From contig CAYNGH010000194.1 in assembly GCA_964396845.1 (NCBI GenBank), positions 1 to 5,681 of the forward strand: DNA of 5,681 nt, read 5' to 3'. The translations under genes and the position numbers were made by a program. The notes under the pieces were generated by a model, which saw only the letters and a program-made list of their open reading frames with translations, did not search any database and had not been told where the DNA came from. This document shows positions 1 through 4,473 of the stretch, in pieces. The DNA comes from CAYNGH01 sp964396845 (GTDB lineage: Bacteria; Vulcanimicrobiota; JAJTBE01; CAYNGH01). Every line of letters starts with the position of its first letter. The stretch's first letter is position 1.

Positions 1-198
1 AGTGTTCTGATGGGCAATCCATTTCTCAGTTTCGGGGTTTTCGCGGTCTTCCAGCCATCGGTAAGGATCATTCATCGGTATTCCATGAATTTTCTCAATA
101 TGATCGATGCGGGGACTTGGAGGCACCCCGGGCAGGGATTCTTCTTCACCTTGAATGGACAGTCCCGATATAATTGGAATGAGTGGATATGCTGTCAC
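1..198 (-). CDS. Prolyl oligopeptidase family serine peptidase, N-terminal fragment (runs off left edge)
   Basis: Prolyl oligopeptidases (family S9A) cut short peptides after proline using a C-terminal alpha/beta-hydrolase domain capped by a beta-propeller. Only about 66 N-terminal codons are inside the window. The minus-strand frame reads PRIDHIEKIHG, then NDPYRWLEDRENPETEKW and IAHQNT. This is the family's hallmark N-terminal block (DPYRWLED, then an ET..W...QN pattern). The frame has no ATG before the upstream stop at 331-333. I chose GTG at 198 because GAGG lies 5 nt upstream of it. GTG at 126 is an alternative: it gives an N-terminus closer to typical family members but has no nearby ribosome binding site. 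The catalytic Ser/Asp/His lie beyond the edge, so activity cannot be judged. The family call is secure; the start is not. The gene is divergent from the sulfatase-fold gene. Confidence 0.85.
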   Translation of the reverse strand, partial: MTAYPLIPIISGLSIQGEEESLPGVPPSPRIDHIEKIHGIPMNDPYRWLEDRENPETEKWIAHQNT

Positions 199-289
199 TG
201 TTGCCTCGTCTGGTTTGTGAAATTTTGTAGAATCTTGGAATTGAACAAAGGGCAGTCGATATCCTCTTTGCTTATGAAATTTGAAACGG

Positions 290-318
290 TTGAATATATA
301 TGGCCGGGAAGTTATAAT
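290..318 (+). promoter_or_regulatory. Sigma-70-type promoter for the sulfatase-fold gene
   Basis: TTGAAT at 290-295 (4 of 6 consensus bases) is followed by a 17-base spacer and a perfect TATAAT at 313-318. The predicted start of transcription is near 325, giving a leader of about 24 nt that contains AGGAG (333-337), 11 nt before the ATG at 349. This is the best promoter match in the window. It lies between two divergent genes. Confidence 0.7.
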
Positions 319-348
319 TAGTTTGAAAAATCAGGAGTATTCCCCGGC

Positions 349-1983
349 ATGAGCAGAAGAACAATTAAAAACAAAAAACCGCTGGTAATTCATCCCTTTT
401 TATTTGGTGTGTTGCCGGTGTTGTTCTTGTATGTCCACAATCTTCAGTTTGTCACCCCGGCAGACCTGCTGTGGCCCCTGATTTTTGCAGGGGTTGTATC
501 ACTGGGGTTCTGGCTTGTTCTGGGGGTTCTGATCCGGGATCCAGTTCGACGGGGGATTATTGTGACCCTGACAGCCCTGTCTATCATCATGTATTCCCGA
601 ATCCCGCAAACTCTCACTGTCCTGTGGGATTCTATCTCCGGGAGCTATTGGCGCGGAATTGCCCTGGCGGATCTGCTGGGGCCGTTGATCTGGCTGATGC
701 TGGTGATTACCCTGGGCCTGACGGTTACCCGCATATCATGGGATTTAAACCCAGTCAACCGTTATTTTAATCTGCTGGGGATCCTGCTGACAGGATCTCT
801 GGTTTTTCAAATAGGTGTTGCAACCTGCAGGGCAGCAGTTAATGTCAGGGGAGGTTCTATGAAAAAAGAAGTTTCCACAAGGGAAAAGAGCAGGGAAAAA
901 AACCTGGCGGATCTGCCTCATGTGTTTTATATTATTCTCGATGGCTACGCAAGGGATGATGTGCTGGAAGAGATTTACCAGCTGGACAATTCATCTTTCA
1001 CAGGTTTCCTCAGGGGCCAGGGCTTTTATGTCGCCACGGATTCTTATGCCAATTATCCTATGACTCCCTTTTCTGTGGCTGCTTCCATGAACGGGGCCTA
1101 CCTGCCGGAGCTGGCGGGAATGGGAAAGAATCATAACTTTGAAGACCAGCCTGACTTTGATATGGTCAAAGGCCTGGTGACCCGAACCACTGAAATGATT
1201 CGCCAGGGAGAGGTCGTCAGGCACTTCCGGGAAGCAGGCTACAGAATCGGCGCCTTTGACTCCCGGTTTGATCCCACCAGCCTCAAGGATGCGGACTGTT
1301 ATCTTTCCCCGGGAGAATCCATGTCAGAATTTCAGAAGGTTCTGGTGGAGATGACTCCCTTTTTAGGGTTGTTTCGAAAAGGTTATTACGACGGCCACCG
1401 GGATCGATTCACCTTCATTCTGGACAACCTGGAGGGATTTGCAGAAAAACAGGAGCCTCACTTTGTTTTTGCCCACGTGGTATGTCCCCATCCGCCCTTT
1501 GTAATAGATGCCCAAGGAAACCGGATCTATCCCGCCAGACCCTATTCATCGGCTGATGCCAGCGATTTCTTTGCCCGGGGAGGCACCACCGATGAATACC
1601 TTGCAGGCTACAGAGAACAGTTGGAATATCTCAACCGCCGGCTTATGGAAGTTATCCCGGCCATAATAAAACAAAGCCGGCGCCCGGTGGTAATCCTCCT
1701 GCAATCGGATCATGGCCCGGGCTCCCGATTTGACTGGTATGATTACCGCAGTTCATATCTGGTGGAAAGATTCGGCATCCTCAATGCCTATTACTTTCAT
1801 GATGGCGACTATGACCAGCTTTATCCCTCCATCAGCCCGGTCAATTCATTCCGGGTTGTAAAGAACCGCTACTTCAATACCCATCTGTCCCTGCTGGAGG
1901 ACAGATCCATATTTGTATCCTGGTATGAACAGGACAGAAAAGAAGATTATTTTGTGGATATTACATCTCTGTTGAGCCGTTAA
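349..1983 (+). CDS. Membrane-anchored sulfatase-like hydrolase/transferase (alkaline phosphatase superfamily)
   Basis: This is a 544-residue protein in two parts. Residues 1-165 hold about five hydrophobic segments (roughly 11-30, 41-63, 68-82, 105-128, 140-160). Residues 190-530 form a sulfatase/alkaline-phosphatase-fold domain that probably faces the periplasm. Visible landmarks are FYIILDGY (193-200, Asp198 a likely metal ligand), NYPMTPFS (235-242, Thr239 the likely nucleophile by family analogy), a His-rich FAHVVCPHPPF (374-384), and QSDHGPG (452-458, Asp454 and His455 likely metal ligands). The C-terminal stretch around YPSISPVNSFR (492-502) and LLEDRS is typical of this subfamily, known from many bacteria but poorly characterised. 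Related enzymes move or remove phosphate-linked or sulfate groups on envelope glycans or lipids; the substrate here is unknown. The ATG at 349 has AGGAG 11 nt upstream and the promoter at 290-318. The gene appears to stand alone, ending at the 2011-2040 hairpin. All core metal-site motifs look intact. Confidence 0.85.
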   Translation: MSRRTIKNKKPLVIHPFLFGVLPVLFLYVHNLQFVTPADLLWPLIFAGVVSLGFWLVLGVLIRDPVRRGIIVTLTALSIIMYSRIPQTLTVLWDSISGSYWRGIALADLLGPLIWLMLVITLGLTVTRISWDLNPVNRYFNLLGILLTGSLVFQIGVATCRAAVNVRGGSMKKEVSTREKSREKNLADLPHVFYIILDGYARDDVLEEIYQLDNSSFTGFLRGQGFYVATDSYANYPMTPFSVAASMNGAYLPELAGMGKNHNFEDQPDFDMVKGLVTRTTEMIRQGEVVRHFREAGYRIGAFDSRFDPTSLKDADCYLSPGESMSEFQKVLVEMTPFLGLFRKGYYDGHRDRFTFILDNLEGFAEKQEPHFVFAHVVCPHPPFVIDAQGNRIYPARPYSSADASDFFARGGTTDEYLAGYREQLEYLNRRLMEVIPAIIKQSRRPVVILLQSDHGPGSRFDWYDYRSSYLVERFGILNAYYFHDGDYDQLYPSISPVNSFRVVKNRYFNTHLSLLEDRSIFVSWYEQDRKEDYFVDITSLLSR

Positions 1984-2010
1984 TGTCAGCAGGGAAAATT
2001 GAGAAAACAA

Positions 2011-2040
2011 AAATCCCACCAGAGGTGGGATTTGATTTTT
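2011..2040. terminator. Bidirectional intrinsic terminator between convergent genes
   Basis: AAATCCCACC (2011-2020) and GGTGGGATTT (2024-2033) form a perfect 10-bp stem with an AGA loop. On the plus strand it is followed by GATTTTT, ending the sulfatase-fold gene. On the minus strand the stem is followed by a T-rich run (TTTTTGTTTTC), so it can also end the zinc-ribbon gene. Confidence 0.85.
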
Positions 2041-2067
2041 GGAACCTGATCGGGGGTGCGTAATATT

Positions 2068-2346
2068 TTACCGGCGTGACTCGAAGCAGGACCGGCAGTA
2101 AACAGGTCTTCCCTGTCGGGGCTCAAATGGCACCTGAGTGTCACATCCACACTCTTCACAGGTCACTGTAAAGAGCTGACGTCCCTCTCTGCCTGACCGA
2201 CTGTTCTTTCTGGATTTCCTGCAGTCGGGACAGCGTTTCGGCTCATTCTCGAAGCCTTTTTCCTTGTAGAATTCCTGCTCACCCACAGTGAAAATAAAAT
2301 CGCAACCGCAATCTTGGCAAGAAATGGTTCTTTCCGTTAACATCAT
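2068..2346 (-). CDS. Small protein with two zinc ribbons (zf-trcl type plus CxxC-x17-CxxC type)
   Basis: This is a 92-residue protein. The N-terminal ribbon uses Cys10/Cys13 and Cys39/Cys42, with the EQEFYKEKGFENEPKRC signature (23-39) of the 'probable zinc-ribbon' family (zf-trcl). A basic linker rich in Arg, Lys and Ser (43-57) leads to a second ribbon: Cys63/Cys66, exactly 17 residues, then Cys84/Cys87, with VPF.P..GRPVYC. This matches the described CxxC-x17-CxxC domain. Both ribbons begin CxxCGCD, with an extra cysteine. Such proteins are thought to bind zinc and perhaps nucleic acid, but no function is established. AAGGAG (2355-2360) lies 8 nt before the ATG at 2346. A second in-frame ATG follows at once; the first has the better spacing. 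The product is probably cytoplasmic, as no signal or membrane segment is seen. The gene is convergent with the sulfatase-fold gene and seems monocistronic. Confidence 0.88.
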   Translation of the reverse strand: MMLTERTISCQDCGCDFIFTVGEQEFYKEKGFENEPKRCPDCRKSRKNSRSGREGRQLFTVTCEECGCDTQVPFEPRQGRPVYCRSCFESRR

Positions 2347-2371
2347 ACATTGTTCTCCTTTGGACTGATAA

Positions 2372-2401
2372 TTATTATGGGGACTTGAACCTTACTGTCT
2401 T
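2372..2401 (-). promoter_or_regulatory. Possible promoter for the zinc-ribbon gene
   Basis: Read on the minus strand, AAGACA (2401-2396) is followed by 18 bases and TAATAA (2377-2372). The predicted start lies just upstream of the AAGGAG site, leaving a very short leader. The match is moderate. Part of it lies in the inverted repeat at 2379-2433. Confidence 0.35.
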
Positions 2402-2433
2402 TTTCCCTGGTTTACCCTGTTAGTTCAGACCCC
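2379..2433. repeat. Imperfect inverted repeat upstream of the zinc-ribbon gene
   Basis: GGGGACTTGAAC (2379-2390) pairs with GTTCAGACCCC (2423-2433) over about 10 base pairs, with one A/A mismatch and one bulged T. The 32-base loop includes CCCTGG and ACCCTG. There is no T-tract, so it is not a terminator. It overlaps the putative promoter of the zinc-ribbon gene, so a protein-binding or leader-RNA role is possible but unproven. Confidence 0.4.
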
Positions 2434-2563
2434 GATTGCGGTTCCGTGGACTGAAGGAATTTTCCTTTTGGATACAGGCACCTGAGAAGACCAACCTGGA
2501 ACAAGTCTTTGACAGATTGTATCATTCGAACAGAAAAAAAGCAAGCAGTTTATCAAAATTTAT

Positions 2564-2593
2564 TTGGCAGTTGAGTTGCAAACAGAAGATAAT
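2564..2593 (+). promoter_or_regulatory. Candidate promoter for the DUF3592-like gene
   Basis: TTGGCA (2564-2569, 5 of 6) is followed by an 18-base spacer and GATAAT (2588-2593, 5 of 6). Transcription would start near 2600 and leave a leader of about 125 nt. The -10 hexamer is also the left arm of a small inverted repeat, GATAAT/ATTATC (2588-2604). Confidence 0.45.
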
Positions 2594-2662
2594 CTTTAAT
2601 TATCAGGGATTCCTTCCGGGGAAATTCTGTTGTTTTATGATTCAGGCAAGGAATAAGAGAAA

Positions 2663-2698
2663 TAATAATGTATATTATTACTGATATTCTTGTAAGAA
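2663..2698. repeat. Two tandem palindromes in the 5' leader of the DUF3592-like gene
   Basis: TAATAAT (2663-2669) and ATTATTA (2674-2680) form a 7-bp-arm palindrome. Six bases later, TTCTT (2687-2691) and AAGAA (2694-2698) form a second one. They lie 28-63 bases before the ATG at 2726. They could be operators or simply AT-rich chance symmetry. Confidence 0.4.
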
Positions 2699-2725
2699 CG
2701 ACCATTGAATAAGAGGTGGGGAATT

Positions 2726-3103
2726 ATGCTCTTTGCAACAGACAAGGTTGATAAAAGCGGGAAATCGATATATTTATACTATGGGATCATATTTCTTGTG
2801 GGACTGTTTTTTTTCTTTGTATTTCTCCAGAGCATCAACCGACTTGCCAGGTCTGAGGATATGGTGGAGGCCACCCTTGTTGAAAGAGAAATCAAGGTGA
2901 CCCGATATGGGAACCGATCCATTTTGACCTATGAAACAAAAGACGGAAGAAAATATTCAACAGAGGTGATTCATGGCCCCAGACTCCAGATCCTGAGTCC
3001 CCTGGAAAAAGGATCAGAAGTCAAATTGCTTCTCAGTCGGGGTATCTTCTGGACGGAAATAAAAGAGATTCATAATGAGGAGAAAGTTTACAAGGTTTTT
3101 TGA
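2726..3103 (+). CDS. Small single-pass membrane protein, DUF3592-like
   Basis: This is a 125-residue protein with a short Lys/Asp-rich N-terminus, one strong transmembrane segment (about 16-37, very rich in Phe, Leu and Ile), and a beta-rich extramembrane domain (about 46-105). The pattern VEATLVEREIKV, then LTYETKDGRKYS, then a GSEVKLLLSRG-like strand, resembles DUF3592. In that family a membrane helix precedes a small domain of unknown function. I chose the ATG at 2726 because AGGTGG (2714-2719) lies 6 nt upstream. A TTG at 2705 would put the ribosome binding site inside the gene. The gene stands alone between a palindrome-rich leader and the terminator at 3153-3178. The family call rests on pattern only and is moderate. 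No catalytic motif is visible, and no role can be assigned. Confidence 0.75.
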   Translation: MLFATDKVDKSGKSIYLYYGIIFLVGLFFFFVFLQSINRLARSEDMVEATLVEREIKVTRYGNRSILTYETKDGRKYSTEVIHGPRLQILSPLEKGSEVKLLLSRGIFWTEIKEIHNEEKVYKVF

Positions 3104-3152
3104 ACCGATGCCCAAGGCAAACAAACAAGATGAAATATCGCTCTGGATAAAA

Positions 3153-3178
3153 AAAAAGAACCTTGAGAGGTTCTTTTT
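3153..3178. terminator. Bidirectional intrinsic terminator overlapping the HNH stop codon
   Basis: AAAAAGAACC (3153-3162) and GGTTCTTTTT (3169-3178) form a perfect 10-bp stem with loop TTGAGA. It works on the plus strand for the DUF3592-like gene. On the minus strand the stem is followed by a run of T, ending the HNH gene. The HNH stop codon (3177-3179) lies at the base of the stem. Confidence 0.85.
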
Positions 3179-3671
3179 AATGTTGAAGGTATTTTTCCCA
3201 GTTTCTGCCCTTTCGGGATACATCGGCAAGAATCCCGAATATATATCTTGGCCTTTCCGGCATCGATAACAGTTTCATGCTGGCTTCTCCAGGGGTCCGG
3301 TTCTTCTTCTGGAAATTGCACCTGGCACAGGCACATACCAGATTATCCCACTCAAACTTACCGCCCCTGCTCCTGGGTTGAACATGGTCCACCGTTCTTC
3401 CGGGTTTCCCGCAATACTGGCAGGTAAACCAGTCCCTCTGCAGGATGTTTTTCCGGTTCAGGGGTGCCTGCCGATATGGCCTGACGATATAGTACCTCAT
3501 CCTGATAACCGACGGACACTCCATGAAACCCTGGCCATACCTGAGAACTATTCCCCGGTATTCTTCCAGCACTTCAGCCTTCCCCTTGAAGATAAGCTTT
3601 ATCGCTCTTCTGAGGGAAGCCACATTGAGCAGTTCATTGCTTGCATTGAGGACCAGAACGTCTTGCCCCAT
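3177..3671 (-). CDS. HNH endonuclease
   Basis: This is a 164-residue protein. The N-terminus VLVLNASNELLNV (5-17), then RRAIKLIFKGKAEVLEE (21-37), is the usual beginning of stand-alone bacterial HNH proteins. The nuclease domain covers about 72-132: a zinc knuckle Cys84/Cys87 with Cys115/Cys118, the core DHVQPRSRGG (Asp95-His96), WDNL (Asn110) and CNFQKKNRTP (Asn119). All core HNH residues are present, so the protein is probably an active metal-dependent DNA nickase or nuclease. The biological role of this common family is not settled. I chose the ATG at 3671 because GGAGG lies 10 nt upstream and family members begin here. An ATG at 3698 would add nine atypical residues and place the ribosome binding site inside the gene. 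The gene lies 59 nt downstream of the 53-residue membrane protein gene on the same strand with no terminator between, so the two are probably co-transcribed. Confidence 0.9.
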   Translation of the reverse strand: MGQDVLVLNASNELLNVASLRRAIKLIFKGKAEVLEEYRGIVLRYGQGFMECPSVIRMRYYIVRPYRQAPLNRKNILQRDWFTCQYCGKPGRTVDHVQPRSRGGKFEWDNLVCACARCNFQKKNRTPGEASMKLLSMPERPRYIFGILADVSRKGRNWEKYLQH

Positions 3672-3730
3672 TTTGGTCCATCCTCCGATAAAACCCATAT
3701 CTCGCCATTATCCGGCGGTGCGTTGGGTCC

Positions 3731-3892
3731 TTAGATTGCAACTGCCACCGGAACAGCGAGGCGGGTACTGGGAGGCTCGTCGTCTTCTCCCAGCTCCAGC
3801 TCATTATCCTTGAGCTCCTGCCAGATGAAGTATCCCATAGTCAGGGCCATCGCAAACCAGCCCATCATGCATTTTGTCAATTCCATCCACAT
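3731..3892 (-). CDS. 53-residue membrane protein, unknown function
   Basis: This is a short gene that is easy to overlook. Its support is a near-perfect Shine-Dalgarno site AAAGGAGG (3900-3907), 7 nt before the ATG at 3892. The product begins MWMELTKCMMGWFAMALTMG. One membrane helix spans about residues 7-24. An acidic stretch (about 25-40, with ELELGEDDEPP) follows, then a hydrophobic tail LAVPVAVAI up to the stop. I do not recognise the family and assign no function. It is followed after 59 nt by the HNH gene and is probably its operon partner. No promoter fits in the 39 nt between the terminator hairpin at 3937-3958 and this gene, so expression probably needs readthrough of that hairpin from the upstream leader. 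A start at the third codon (ATG at 3886) is less well spaced. Confidence 0.7.
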   Translation of the reverse strand: MWMELTKCMMGWFAMALTMGYFIWQELKDNELELGEDDEPPSTRLAVPVAVAI

Positions 3893-3899
3893 ATTACCG

Positions 3900-3907
3900 C
3901 CTCCTTT
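3900..3907 (-). promoter_or_regulatory. Strong ribosome binding site of the 53-residue protein
   Basis: AAAGGAGG on the minus strand lies 7 nt before the ATG at 3892. It is the strongest match to the 16S anti-Shine-Dalgarno sequence in the window and is the main evidence that the short frame is translated. Confidence 0.75.
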
Positions 3908-3931
3908 CGTTCCGATTCTGGTTCAGTTATC

Positions 3932-3958
3932 AAAAAGAGGAGAGCGCCTGCCCTCCCC
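3932..3958 (-). terminator. Intrinsic terminator in the leader of the 53-residue protein gene
   Basis: On the minus strand GGGGAGGGC (3958-3950) pairs with GCTCTCCTC (3945-3937) over 9 bp, including two G-U pairs. The loop is AGGC and five T follow (3936-3932). It lies before, not after, the 53-residue protein gene, as expected for a conditional terminator. Its left arm can instead pair with an upstream segment (see the antiterminator entry). Confidence 0.7.
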
Positions 3959-3997
3959 GCATACCTACAGAAAATATGCCCATTGAGTCGGGAGGGC
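3950..3997 (-). promoter_or_regulatory. Candidate antiterminator stem competing with the terminator
   Basis: GCCCTCCC (3997-3990) is perfectly complementary to GGGAGGGC (3957-3950), the left arm of the terminator at 3932-3958. Inside this stem GCATA (3979-3975) pairs with TATGC (3963-3959). The two folds cannot coexist. The first segment can also pair upstream: GGAGGCT (4021-4015) matches 3998-3991 with one bulged C. These overlapping alternatives give the 1:2, 2:3, 3:4 layout of an attenuator. Folding was done by eye; no energies were computed. Confidence 0.5.
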
Positions 3998-4065
3998 TAA
4001 AAAAAGGCTAATCCAGCCTCCTGGCCTGATTTTTTCAAGACCCAATAAAATGAGTCTTCATTCAT
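3997..4065 (-). CDS. Putative 22-residue leader peptide
   Basis: The ATG at 4065 is preceded by GGTGA (4074-4070), which fits the extended Shine-Dalgarno site. The peptide begins MNEDSFYWVLKKSG and ends GLAFF at a TAG (3999-3997). It has Phe-Tyr-Trp at positions 6-8 and Lys-Lys at 11-12. The stop codon touches the first base of the GCCCTCCC segment, so a ribosome reaching the stop would cover that segment and favour the terminator at 3932-3958. The position suggests a cis-acting leader peptide rather than a free protein, but a frame this short can also arise by chance. I do not recognise the sequence. Confidence 0.4.
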   Translation of the reverse strand: MNEDSFYWVLKKSGQEAGLAFF

Positions 4066-4097
4066 AAAATCACCGCTTGATAACTTACTCCATAAAC

Positions 4098-4126
4098 AAC
4101 TTAACACATTATTCAAACCCCGTCAA
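4098..4126 (-). promoter_or_regulatory. Possible promoter for the leader, 53-residue protein and HNH transcript
   Basis: On the minus strand TTGACG (4126-4121, 5 of 6) is followed by 17 bases and TAAGTT (4103-4098, only 3 of 6). The strong -35 and AT-rich setting support it; the poor -10 weakens it. Transcription would begin near 4091, about 26 nt before the leader-peptide ATG. Confidence 0.35.
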
Positions 4127-4360
4127 TAGACTGAAAAATATTTCATAACAAATTTTTATTGTCGAAATCTTAAGTATAATTATATGTTACGGTATTTGTA
4201 TTTTGCCACACAACAACCACAATACTTAATTATTAATCAATTAATATTGCATATGTTAGAATTATAATAAATTATTTCATCTTAATGAGGTAGATTTTTT
4301 TTACCGTGGGTTTACATAAACTTAACAATTTTTATAGCGGGGGTTTAACGTTTTTGTCTG

Positions 4361-4391
4361 TCTGCCAAATACTGTCAGGGCAGAGTATTGG
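4361..4391 (+). repeat. Overlapping alternative hairpins before the TPR gene
   Basis: TCTGCC (4361-4366) can pair with GGCAGA (4379-4384). Alternatively CCAAATACT (4365-4373) can pair with AGTATTGG (4384-4391) over 8 bp with one bulged A. The two stems share bases, so only one can form. They lie about 80-110 bases upstream of the predicted TPR gene start. No T-tract follows. Confidence 0.4.
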
Positions 4392-4473
4392 TGTTCGGTC
4401 AAGTAATATAACTCAGTAGCTGTGCCGTCTGGATGGGGTTTCTCCTGCTGTCTTTCTCCTGCTTTGGGGCGGT

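Larger units (their letters stand above)
2347..2725. other. Intergenic region between divergent small genes
   Basis: This gap of about 380 bases has no convincing gene. It holds a possible minus-strand promoter and an inverted repeat near the zinc-ribbon gene, a plus-strand promoter candidate at 2564-2593, and two short palindromes at 2663-2698 just before the DUF3592-like gene. One open frame of 82 codons (2436-2684) has a TTG start, no ribosome binding site and an unlikely composition, so I do not call it. Confidence 0.6.
3893..4473. other. Regulatory intergenic region between divergent operons, with an AT-rich core
   Basis: The right flank of the minus-strand operon holds the attenuator-like leader (3932-4126). 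Between about 4131 and 4330 the DNA is strikingly AT-rich: I count 40 G or C in the 180 bases 4141-4320. It contains TATAAT hexamers at 4175-4180 and 4263-4268 without good -35 partners, and a TTAATT/AATTAA inverted repeat near 4226-4243. The last part (4331-4473) holds the alternative hairpins at 4361-4391 and leads into the TPR gene. I see no other gene here. Confidence 0.6.

Noticed and set aside
10..321. 103-codon plus-strand frame
   Set aside because: It lies opposite the prolyl oligopeptidase N-terminus, whose DPYRWLED block is unmistakable. The plus-strand product has no recognisable motif or ribosome binding site.
2379..2391. tRNA-like T-arm word on the minus strand (GGTTCAAGTCCCC)
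   Set aside because: There is no acceptor stem, D-arm or anticodon arm around it that would complete a cloverleaf, so it is a chance match.
2436..2684. 82-codon plus-strand frame
   Set aside because: It starts with TTG, has no ribosome binding site, has a Lys/Asn/Tyr-rich composition typical of AT-rich noncoding DNA, and spans the candidate promoter at 2564-2593.
3014..3336. Minus- and plus-strand frames across the 3' ends of the DUF3592-like and HNH genes
   Set aside because: They cross the bidirectional terminator and overlap two supported genes. No motif or start site supports them.
3378..3813. Two overlapping plus-strand frames opposite the HNH gene
   Set aside because: They are shadows of the HNH and 53-residue protein genes, which have good ribosome binding sites and, for HNH, a full domain signature.
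4006..4036. Plus-strand terminator-like hairpin followed by a run of T
   Set aside because: Short CCAG/CTGG pairing followed by ATTTTTT can be drawn, but no plus-strand gene ends here. The same bases are better explained by the minus-strand leader structures.
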